Assembly (NCBI GenBank): GCA_038049695.1
Contig: CP142458.1
Location: 64,389,501-64,453,500 of the forward strand
DNA from: Cinnamomum chago
Taxonomy: Eukaryota > Streptophyta > Magnoliopsida > Laurales > Lauraceae
Direction of reading: 5' to 3'
Length of the DNA stretch: 64,000 bases
Shown: piece after piece, positions 34,701 to 46,700 of the stretch
Position numbering within the stretch: the stretch's first letter is position 1
Layout: the number at the start of each line of letters is the position of its first letter
The notes under the pieces: model-generated
Database searches by the model: none
The model's input: only the letters and a program-made list of their open reading frames with translations
What the model was told of the DNA's origin: nothing
Translations under genes and position numbers: made by a program

Positions 34701-37700
34701 TGGTTACGATTTCTCCTTAATTTAAAAGCGTTCGTGAAGAAAAAAAAAACGAAAAAAAAAACAGATTTAAAAGATAAATGCAGGTCAAAATCTCATACAT
34801 ATAGTTGAACGCTTTTGCTCACATGCTTGCTCATTAGAATTGCTTGAATCATAATATTTGATAAAACAAGTATTGAATTGTACGATTCACACATGAACCT
34901 TAGGTTTCCCTTGCTAATGGGATTCGTTGTATTGATATTAAGTTTTTTCAATGGGATTTGATATGAATGGTAGGGTTTGGGCTATGAATCATAGGGGCTT
35001 TTGACATCATTGAATCCAGTATCTAGTCAAGTTGAATGTATTTGGCTAGGTTTGTAGACAATCCACATGGTGTTGGAATACTATAGTTTAAAAATTGGCA
35101 GACCAATTATATGGATTTTAGTTCAGGTGCTGTTAACCTACTCAGTTACTACCAACTTCGTGCTCACTCGGCCAAGCCCGCTAAGGGAGTTTGGGATATG
35201 GATCATAGGCTTTTGACATCATTTAATTCAGTATCTGGTCAAGTCGAGTATATTTGGCTAGGTCTGTAGACAATCCAATTGGTTGGAATACTATAGTTTA
35301 AAAATTGGCAGACTGATTATATGGATGTTAGTCCAGGTGCTTTTTACTTACTCAGTTACTACCAACTTCATGCTCACTCGGCCAAGCCTGCTAAGGCTCC
35401 AAGACTGACGGTCTATGTAACATGGTGGGACTAAATTTAAGTTGATTCATGCAAGTCGACTCAAATTTGGTCCTTGCATGATAGAGACTAATTTTGAACT
35501 ACCCATGGTTCATGCTAAAGCTTTTGCATCCCTTGCTTCCTTGATGGGATGCATAAAGGCAGGCGACATGCGGGATCACTTTTAGCTTATAAGTTCTCCA
35601 GCCCTTATTGATAAATTTTAACCTGTACCTTTGTTATGGGCTACTTTGTTGAGTTTTCGTGATTAGTTCAAGTTGTTGCATTCAATCTGATAACAAACTT
35701 CATCCTCATCTATGTCTTCAATCAAGCCATTGGAGATGATTGTTAATAGCTGTTAATTGTTATGACATGTACATCATTGAGTTCTCATCAAATTAGTATG
35801 GTAGCATATGCATTTTAGCTTTTTATTTCAAAACTTTGTTGGATGATTAACAATGAGTGATCCAATAGGGTTCAATCCATTAGCTGTTCAAAGGCCTGTC
35901 ATTGTTCAGATATGTGCACAAACAGACCATTCCGCAAAGACAAGAAGGTCAAAATTGTGAAGGTAACTTTTCTCTTTGGATGCCAATCATTTCTGTTGAT
36001 CACATATTCCAGGCAGTATTTATTTGTGCAAATAAGATTTTTTATTAATTTTTATTTTATTTTATTTTACATGCTGTTGTAGAGAAAAGACCATATCTAT
36101 ATTATATTTCACTAGTTTTCTTTCTTAAGGGTGACCTTTTACCACTTGCTGTTGTCCACTGAGAGAAGAATGTTAGCAGGGAACTCATTCCCTGCAAATG
36201 CCTATTTTTCTCTCTTCTTGTTTGGGCACTATTATTATTATTATTATTATTATTATTATGTTTTTTTTGTAGAATAAGTTGTCGCAAGCATTTGATTCTC
36301 ACATTTCTTCCTACGTCTCTCATTCTGGAAATGGAAGTACTGTACACTATATTCCATTGCAAACTGAAAAAACTGGAAGCTTTCTGATGTTTTTGTTGTA
36401 ATTCTCATGATTTAATGGCAAGAATAATGTTTCATGCTCTAACTTTGACCACTATGCATTGGAAGATATGGATTGGAGTTCATTAAGACAATGCTACCAA
36501 GTATAGGAGAAGTGAATGGACGCCAAATTCAACAGCTACTACGTCCCATTACATTTTCTTTCTTTAAAATATGTTCTATTTTGGGTATGTCCCTTCTGCT
36601 ACAATTTTTTGGGTACAAAATGAGTGTCGTCGTTTTTTTTTTTTGGTAAGGTAAGATGTATATTTCCCAAAGAAATAAAGTACAGTGTACAATTAGATTG
36701 GAAAAGCTCCCTCCATTTACCACTCCCAGAATGAGAGAGGCAACCAGAAGGAGCAGAACCATCCAAAAATAAAGGTCACAGAGCCAACAAAAAAAAATCA
36801 CCCACAAACCGTGCTAAAAAAGCAAGGAGATCACTTGGCTCTTAACAAAACAAAACAAAGAAAGAAAACTGCAGTACCCATAGCTCGGGCCAAGCAGCAA
36901 TTGCAGAATCATTAATGAAAAGAGGTAGCTTTCTTCATCAGGTGAAGAGCATCCTTGTCCAAAGAATGGCAGATTTTACAGGTAATTCCTGTGAGAAGTT
37001 TGCTAATTCAGAGTGCAGTAAAATGCTGGCTCCAACAAGAATTTGAATGGTCAATTAGAGCATCATGGACTGATCGCTTGAAAGGAAGGGTAGACAGGAT
37101 CATAGCCACATCTACAGCCTGTCTGATGATGGTCAACAATGCCTCAATCTCATCGCTGTAATCAACAAGTTTCACCCGCAAGAGTCTGCCTTTTAAGTTC
37201 TTCATGAATCATTCTGAGTGCATATGTGAATCATTCTGATTGCATATGTGGAATTTCCAGATTTCAGATGATTTTTTCAGATATATTGGAACAGGATGAT
37301 TGAGTTTAGGGGGAAATCCTGGGAAGCAGCAATGGATGGAGTGATATCAAGGTCAAGATAGGAAGCTCTAGATCGAACATACATCATAATATCAGCACTA
37401 TCCCCAAAATTGCATGGGATCTCTGTTTTTTTTTAGCTGGGTTTTTTTATTTTTATTTTTTTTAGAAACTAGGTTTTGGAGTAAAAAGATGAAAAAATAT
37501 GAGAAAGAGGGGTCAAGGTTTCAGAAAGACATTTGAGAGGAGGGCTGCTGAAAATCTTCAATAGGGTTGGATGACCAGCTACCCAATATTATTTGTACTT
37601 TTTGATATTTTTAAATATTTCAAAACACCTTATGTCATAAGAATTTTCAGTAATTACAAATTAGACCCTGCAGACCTTATGAAATTATGGATAACCTTAC

Positions 37701-40700
37701 TATGAAACATTTCTCTCTTCTATTGATATTCGTTCTCTGAAACTCCTTGCTTTGATACTGTTTATTATCCATAAAGAAAAGCTAAACATGACCGTCTTTG
37801 AAATCTGACCTCTTGTTTTCAACTAATATTTCCACTTGGCCTTTACCTTTTTACTTTAACTAAAAGGTCTCTACCTCTTACTAAATTCCAACAGAAAATA
37901 TAAAAACACAATACTGTGGTATTCTTTAAGAGTGGCTTCTAGTTAAAGAACTTTTGTTGAAATTTAATGGTTCTGTTTTGTAATTTAGAACAACTGAGTT
38001 GGTCTTTCGCTTGGCAAAAGCATAGCAACCTATTGGTGGTCTATCTGTTTGGCTATCCTATGATTTTTTATCTTTTATTGATCGGTAACATATTATATGA
38101 CTTGAACCCCTAACCTCTAGTGACCCATCGATGGTCTATCAGTTTGGCTATCCTTTGATTATTTTTAAGATTGAAGTATTTTGACAAAAAAAATTAAACG
38201 CAGTTCTCCATATGAAACTCATGTTCCTTTAAACCTCACCTCTTTTTTGTACTCTGAAAAATTACAATTTCGAAACCATATTCCTTGGCTAAGGCACTTT
38301 GCCTGCACTTGCACAGTTGAAGTGGTGAACATAGGTGTGGAATTGAAGTGTCTTGGTAACATACAGACAAAGTGCAAAACCTTGTATTCTCTTGTTTTTT
38401 CATGCTATATTATGTTATCCTAATTGTCGCAATTGAGAATATCAACAATGTTGATTTTTCCATTTCAGACTCAGTATTGTGGGTGGGGGGTAGAAGCTGC
38501 TGAATCTATCAAGAAGGAGGAATTTGTGATAGAATACATTGGGGAAGGTAAATTCGGATATCTTGATCTTGATGTTTTGTTGTACATATTTTCAATGGTT
38601 TCTTCAATTGGTAAGGACATTTCATGAGGTGTTGCTTGGTTGAATTTGATTTTGCTTGTTGGTTAAAGATCTACCCTATAAAAGCAATCTTGTGTATCCT
38701 ACATGGTTGTTTGGGGTGATACTCTTACCCTAGCTATCTATATTAGTGCTGATTTACCATTCAATTTTTTTTTATTAGCGCCGATTTTCTCTAGTGAGAT
38801 CTTAGGGTTTGTTCTTGATTCGTTGGTTTGTACTTTGTAATATATTTTTTTATTACTGTCTCTTTGTTTGTGAGGGTTTTTAGCCCTTTTTTGGTTTCCT
38901 TAGGTTGTTGCATCGAGTTTTTATTTTCTTTCAAATAATGTTTATTTGTTGTCAGTTGCATATCATGTATAAATTAATGGTGTGTTTAAGTATGCACGAA
39001 ACAACAAAATTGTATTTTTCAAATAAAGGGATAAAGGTTGTAGTCCTGGCAAATGGAAGTCCTTCAGAATTGTGTCATCCCATTGGTGATAAGAAAGGCC
39101 TCTACCTGAGAAAGTGATGTGATTATACGCCCCTTGTTTTATCACTCAGTGGTTGGCTATTGCCTTTAAGGGAGACAATTTGCAAGTACTTCAAATAAAG
39201 CTTTTGTTTTTTATTTTTATGATGCATGGTGCTATGGCCTTGTGAATGCCAGAAAACCGTATTTTTCTAATTTTAGAACCCTGGTAGGCTAATCCAAATC
39301 ATAGTATCGAAAGTTACCTTTTTTTTTTTTTTTTGTGTTAATGCTTGTCTGCAAACTAGTTGATTTGATTCAATTTGCAACTGCAGCTGAGCTTACTAGG
39401 TAAATCAAAATCACCACACCCAATAGGACTAATAGATAAACCAACTAGGTGAGACTCTATTTTTATGAGCTGGCTCTGAGCCTCTGAGGGTTTTTGAATT
39501 GCATCCAGCATTTCTGCGTGATGAGAATTGGCTATCTGATGTTTTCCCCCCTATTTTTATTGTTCCAGCCCGAAGCATGATCAACTATGCCTATTTGCTA
39601 CTCTAGAACTTGAAGAAAATGGTGCAACTTTTTTTCCTCCTTTACTTTATTTTTCTTTTTCTTTACTCTATCTAGAACCTATGGTACCATGAGTGGTTGA
39701 AATGTGTTGCAATAGTATACATTCAACTTAAAGGGGTTTGCCATCTTAACATCAATGGTGGACTTCCTTTATCTTCTTTTTGTAGAATTAGAGTGAAGGA
39801 TTTTTTAAACCAGGGTCACAGGTATAGTGTTCACAGAGGTCTCTTTCCATCTCTTTGATAAGTCTCAATCAGTTGTATAGCGCCCCATCAAATCCTCTAA
39901 AACCTATTTCCTTTCAAACTTTAGACCAATTGATCCCTGCAATGGCATCCACCTCTTGGAAGCCTAATTGTTAATCCAAAAGTGAATCTCAAACCCTTAA
40001 AATCTCAGGATGATTGATAGCCAAGATCGAGATGCATGTCGCCCATGGATCTGTCTTCAGAGTCGTGGATCTCTCACAGTTGATGTCAAGTATTCATATC
40101 TTTCACTCAACAGGAACTAGAAGTTATTGTAGTGCATGATGGGTCTGCTGTTGCAAACTAAAACGAGGGGGAAGCTTCCTTCCTTTTCTCACTTTTTCGT
40201 TGGAATCTTTTTCATGATATGGTTATGGTGCATTGAAGCACCATCATAATTAGTGGACTGCTAAGAACCTGAACAACTTTGTAGTTACTTAGATTGAGCC
40301 AAGCCTAGTATTGGGCCCATTCATGGTCGTGGATCCATTTATTTCAGCACATTTAGTTTATAAAAGGCTAGGCTAGGGTCTAGCTCTGGCAAATTGACTG
40401 GCTAGGCCATGCAAAAGTAGATAGCAATGATGCTTCATGTCAGCAACTATGTTATCCATCATATTATCCACCACATCATCAACACGTGCTCAGGCGCAAT
40501 ACTGCATGCCATGTCATCAAGATAGCCACGTCTGCATATTCATGAAGACCTAACCTACACTTGTCTTGTTTGTCAAGTTGTATGATCCATATGCTTCTAA
40601 AAAATATCAGATCAGATCTGATCTAATTGGCAATTGGCTCCGACAGACTCAAAGTGAGCGGGAGGAAATAGAGATGAACTCTACAGATAGGGGGTGACCA

Positions 40701-43700
40701 CCGGCAAAGCCTAATGGGCTTTTTGGCAATACATAAAACGAGATAAAATGGGTTATATTTATTATGAACAAATTAGAGTGATGCAGTGAGAGATTAGTTA
40801 GGTCATATTGAGGTGTTTCTTTTCATCACCAATGTTGAGTTTATGAGATCAATCAGGCCAGGGGAAGAAAACTCTATGAAGGCTCCATAGTTACTTGGTA
40901 GTGTGAATCCTAGTAACAAGTGAATTGTGGGTGAGTGTTCATCCTTAGTTTTACGTGAGAATGTTGTGTAGCATTCATTGGATCTATTGTGTAGGCAGTG
41001 TAGCATATCATGGGTCAGTTTAATTAATAGTGTTGCTGGGTGTGCAATTAGTATCATGGAGCATTTGAAGTTTTCATCTCCTTATCAGTCAAGTTACAAA
41101 TGAAAATCGAAGATTCCTAAAAACTTGTGTTGAAGATTAAGCTAACAAAGTTCATCATTGAAGCAGTTGCAAATAAAGCAAACATGCCGTTTAGTCCAAG
41201 ATGGTCCTAGTATCCATGTATCGGCTTGAAGGGGGAGTGTTGGGAAACTGTTGGGTTTCTTTGTATTTTTGAGTCAATGGGTTTATATGTAATTTTGAGA
41301 GCGAATTTCCTAAGTTAGGATTAGTTTAAATTTGAGGCTAAAGTTGTGTTGGGACTTGGGATTAGGATTAAGTTTTCTAGTTTGATTTGACATATTTCGT
41401 AGTATTTTTATAAATAGCCATTGGCTATTCACAATAATACATATCAAACAATTGTGCCAAGATGTAGCTATAAAACTTTGACTACATCAAGAAAACACAT
41501 TGAGAAAGAGAGAAGACACACAAACCCTAGAAAGCCCCACTCTGCACAAGTTATGATCGACTGATTTTAATTGCAGAAATCAAATAATAAGCCAGAGAAC
41601 TACCTGGCTGACTGCTTCATCCTTTCTTTATATGCAGTCAACATAATTTAATGCCCTAAGTTGAATGTAAGTGCTAATTTAAACATGGTAGCAGCGAGAT
41701 AATAAAATCTCAGCTTTACCATGCTTTGAATTAAGTAAAAGGTCCAAAATAACCATTGTTTATAGTGTAATGATGGAACACCTAAAGAAAAGGGTGACAG
41801 ACTAGTCTTATATGGGCCCAAGGTGGACTCCCAATCCCTTGGATTAGGCCTGGGTCCTGGTTAGGGGTTGTTTTGGCTACTCAATCCAAACAGTTTGTGT
41901 TTGGGCTGTTTTGGACCTCACCTTGGATCTAAACCATCTACAGATGGATACAGGCTCCATTTGCATGATCATATGCTGGCACAAATTGCAGGGCGTGTCT
42001 TATGATTTGGTCTTCTATCTCATCATCAAGTGGACCCTGATCGTCCTCCCATTCTTGAGAGTAACTCAGCCTCAAGTGGCGATCCAAATCATCCCCATCT
42101 ACACGTGCTTTGTCTTCATTATAAGGAGAGAGATGCTACATTGAAGATGTTCATGCCTGCAGGGAGCTCAATGCAGTATGCCTTCAGCACCTTGCTTGGC
42201 CTAACTTCCTTTGCTTTTTCAACCTGTGGTGTCAGTGAAAAACCTTTCAATGCTCAAACTAGCAACTAATCACCAGCCCTTGCTAAAATCTCTCACGTCA
42301 ATCGCAACATTGCGATGGTGTTTCTTGGCTGCTTCCTGAGACTGAGTTGGATGTTCTTCACTTTTTCCAACTATTGTTGTGCTTTGAACAAGTTACGGTT
42401 GTATGCATAAGCAATAAAGGTATTTTATTTTTATCTCATGGACATCTTACCATTAAGGGATTTCTTTGGTTATGCTTGGGTTGACTTCTTGAATGATTAT
42501 TGTTCTACATCTTGGTATTGCATATTTGTAGGTGGGTACCTTGTCACTTGGAAGATCAAGAAATAGACAATTGTCTTTAATCAAATGCTGAAGCAAAGTA
42601 CTGTTTATGGCCCACCCTACTTTTAAGCCGTGGTGGTTGAGGGCCTTGAGGCAACTGATGGGTGAATTGGGTTTTCCCATGACTAAATGGTGCATTGTGA
42701 TAACCAGTCTGCCATTTACATAGTGTTGAAACTTCATTTTCCGTGTATACAAATAAGCATATTGAGGTAGTGACGAAGACCAGGAGAATTTCACACCCAG
42801 CTCCCTTGAGTCCAGTCCTAGACCCATGACGTGCTAATCTGATGCCCAAACCATGTCATTGCTTAACCAGGCCAGACCCAGGTCTAGCTGAATTAGGCTG
42901 GATTAAGATCCATTAAGTCCAACTCAACCAGACTCATAACCTATAGACTAGGCCTGTAAAGGAGCCTTTAGAGTGACCTTCAGACGGCTGTAGAAGTAGA
43001 CAAATATTTTCTATCGTTGTTACCTTTTTTTAAAACATTTTCTCCATGTTGGATTAGAGCATGGGAGGTTCAATTTCTGCTTAAACAGGACAACTCTCTA
43101 TAGTAAATTTATTAGTCATTAGAAGTCGTGTTTATTTCCTTTGTAAAATGATGTGACAGTTGACACAGTTTTTTAAGTTTTTGGAATATGATTATCTACT
43201 TTGTTTCTTTAGAAGGAGCTATTATTGTTTGAGTTCCTTTTGAAACTTCACATTGTGCATGGTTCCCTTTGCACCAATTTCTCACCATATGAACTTATTC
43301 TTGGATCTGATCTTGCACGTACACATCACTAATCTGATTGTGCTGCTACGAGTTCAGGAGCACGGTTTTTATCTGTCAATATGAGTGTAGTGGATTAGTT
43401 CATGTTCATTATAGCAGCTATATATTTGTTTAACAGCTAGAAGTTCACTATGTGCTATAATAACTTTTTTTTTTTAATTTTATTTTCATTGTGCTCAATT
43501 CAGTTTAGCCTCCATAGAGTGGATATGTTGTGTATTTGTACAGTTCTCTCTTTACAGTCGGTCAATATTTTATTATTTTCTTTAGAAAGGGTTTTTCAAC
43601 AGTTGTTATCAACCACTCAAATTTACCCATCTGTACTCATTCAACCCTCCGCATTTTCTTTGTTTGCCTGCCAATCTCGTCTTGCCTAAATTACAGAACC

Positions 43701-46700
43701 ACTTTCTTTTTATTTTTCTTTTTTTTGGTTTTGGTTTGGGTGGGGGGGGGGCGGGGGCGTTGCGTTGTGGAAATTTTTATTGCTTTATAGTTTATTTGTT
43801 GTCATGAAGAATGACATGTTTATGTTGCTTCATGCATGTGTCACTATGATCTCTGGAAGTGTAAAATGATGGACGTATGTGAGCATAGTAAATGATCATA
43901 TTTAATTGTTCCTTTTTCTTCAGTGATTAATGATGCATTGTGTGAAGAAAGGCTTTGGGCCATGAAGTATAGAGGAGATCAAAATTTTTACATGTGTGAA
44001 ATTCGAAAGGACTTTACCATTGATGCAACATTCAAGGGAAATGCCTCTAGGTTTCTGAATCATAGTTGTGATCCTAATTGCAAGCTGGAAAAGTGGTTTG
44101 TATATTGAACCTTTTCTTTCTATTGAATGCTTTTGAATTATACTAGTTTATTTATTTTCCATTGGAAGAGATATTGGTCCAACAATATATTGAAAAAAAG
44201 TATTTTGACCACAGGGAAGTTGATGGGGAGACACGTGTTGGAGTTTTTGCCTCTCGATCTATAGAAGCTGGGGAGCCATTAACGTATGACTACAGGTATC
44301 TCTCTCGCTCTATGTTTGTATGTATGTATGTTTGTATATGCATGCATATATGTGCCTTTCTGTCTCTGGTGTGCAAAAAATCAGCCCATCACCTAATCCT
44401 TGATTCAGGTTTCGTAAACCTTAAAAATGTTTTTTATGTACACATTTTTCAGTGAAAAAAAGACTTCAAAATTACCCAAGTGGTTTGCAGTGGTCCTGTC
44501 TACACCTATGGAATCCTATTCCCTCACCCACTATTCCCCATGAACTGCACTCATCTATCATGTACACATCTGATAATGTGGTATAAGTAGGTCATGGGTA
44601 CATGGGCTCTTATGACTGCTAACCATTTTGAGATTTTCAAATATATATCTTAACTTGAGATTTTGGCCTTTCTCTCATTTTTGAAATTAGTATGTGCTTC
44701 TAAACTGACCTGGTGGTGAACCACATCACTTGACTCTAAATGTATATACTGTAGGATTTTTTGTATATATCCCCCTATTTTTTGGCCTATTTCTAAAATA
44801 TAACTTGTTTTGCTAAAATAATATTTATCATTGGAAGTGAAATTAAATATTATAAATTAAGTGGAGAGAGTAAATATTCTTTTGCCAGAAAAAAATTATC
44901 AATAACAAATCAAGATTTTAATTTATGATATCTTTCTTTTTGTATATGATAAATTTACTATCTCTTTCTTTTTATTTTTAATTTTCTTGACCACTTATGT
45001 TATTTTGTTGTTTAATATACTTTGTATTATGTTTTTAATTTATAATTTGTGAAATTCTTTGATAGCCTTTTATTCTAGATCTTGGATCTTCTTTCCTTTA
45101 TATTTTGATTAGTTTTTATTGCACCTTTTTTATTCTTTCTTTGTATATTTCATGTATTTTTATTTTATTCGGTCCCTTTTCTCTTTTTCACCTCCTTAGA
45201 TTGTATTGTTTTTTTATACTCGTTTTGCTTTAAATTATTGGCTAAGCAGCCAATGCAAGGATTAAAATACTGGTTGCATCGGGTGTAGCGGCCTGTGTCC
45301 AAAATGTTACTTAGTGGGCGATGTGTTGCGGTTGCAGCGATACGTAACGGTGTAGTGGGGTGAGTTTTTTTAAGTGGTTAAAATAATTCAAATATTATGT
45401 AGTAGCCAATCTTGTGTTTTTTTTTAGTGATTAGGAGCCATATAGGGGTAGAGACAACTTTTTGAAAGACTATTTAGGAGAGAACAAGAGGAAAAATAAT
45501 GTTTTAAATTAAAACAGATGGCTCTACTAGGTTTTACACCTTAGTGCCATTGTTTTCAGAATAGCATAGCGGCCTCAATCGCTACGGCCAATAATGCGGG
45601 CGCCACGCTACGTAGCAGCTGCTATTTTGAACCATGAGCTAGTGTACGTACCATGTAACCTAAAATCTCAATTCAAATATGGCTTATTGCGAGCTAAGGT
45701 AGCGTTGAGTCCAATTTGGCACACCCTATAAGCACCTGTACCTGTATGTTCCATAGGTGGGTTTGGATTGATTCTAGGTGGTTCTGTTCCTATAAAATAG
45801 GAACATTTTTTTCTTAGTTTTATCCTTATAATACCTTTTTTTTTCAAGTATAAAAAGATAATCTTCTGCACTGATGTCTGCAAAGAAAGGTATGCTATCA
45901 ATCAATACTAAGCACTAGTTCCGAAATGATTTGCTGTTATTAGCGCATGCGCACACATGCACCTTGAGTTTTAGTATGTGGGCTGAGCCTGGATCTAAAT
46001 TTTGTGCCAGTTTACTTTTTGGGCTGGATGTAGATTAAATGATAGAAATCAAAGTCAGGTTTGGCCGGACCTGAATGAGTAATGCATGTAGTTTAATGAC
46101 TAGTTTGCACAAACAAGTCAATAGAGAGCCCAGCATGGCCCGATCGACTAAATGGGTGGTCTTGGCCCCTTGCATGTTTGAGGCAGCCATGCTCGGGCCG
46201 GCACTTAATGCCCATTTCCGGCTTGATCCAATACGTGCATGTATTTTTGAAGTCAGGCTGGGCCTGGATATGGCTCAGCCTGGCTGGCCTGGCCCAAATT
46301 GACTCTAATCCAATTGTTTTCCACAGTTGTAGAAACTTTTCTTATTAAATCATTAAAATTAACGCCCTATAATCAATGGCGAGGATTATCTGGTTGAGGC
46401 GATATTTGTCCATGTCGTTCCTTTCCACTCCCCAATCATCATAACTCTGGGATTGGTGTGCATACAGGCGGGCCCTACAAATTGTGTTCTAGAAAGTAAA
46501 CCTAGATTCTTTATAGCACCCCTGATACATGAATTTCTTAGAGGCCGAAGTTGTTATATCTTAAATGTTGTCTGGCCTATGAGCTCGCAGCCTTTAGTCC
46601 AAGCAGACATTTCCATCAGATCAGGATGATTGAATAATTATTCGCTATTGGATTTAGTCCTCTAGTCATTTCCAAAAAAAAATGCATCTCAAGTGGAGCA

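Larger units (their letters stand above)
24331..35868 (+). other. ASHR3 intron 6 (11.5 kb), transposon-filled
   Basis: Runs from GTATCA to CCAATAG. Listed separately: solo LTR 24690-25591, truncated MITE 25744-25967, LINE 25968-27840 with a hAT element 26699-27728, minus-strand LINE RT 28030-28760, inverted duplication 28623-32379, hAT MITE 30855-31191, unknown coding remnant 33289-33801, possible SINE 33838-34025, duplication 34973-35395. The rest is AT-rich and unrecognised. Confidence 0.8.

Noticed and set aside
36231..36259. ATT repeat as a possible CRISPR-like or structured array
   Set aside because: Simple trinucleotide microsatellite in an intron.
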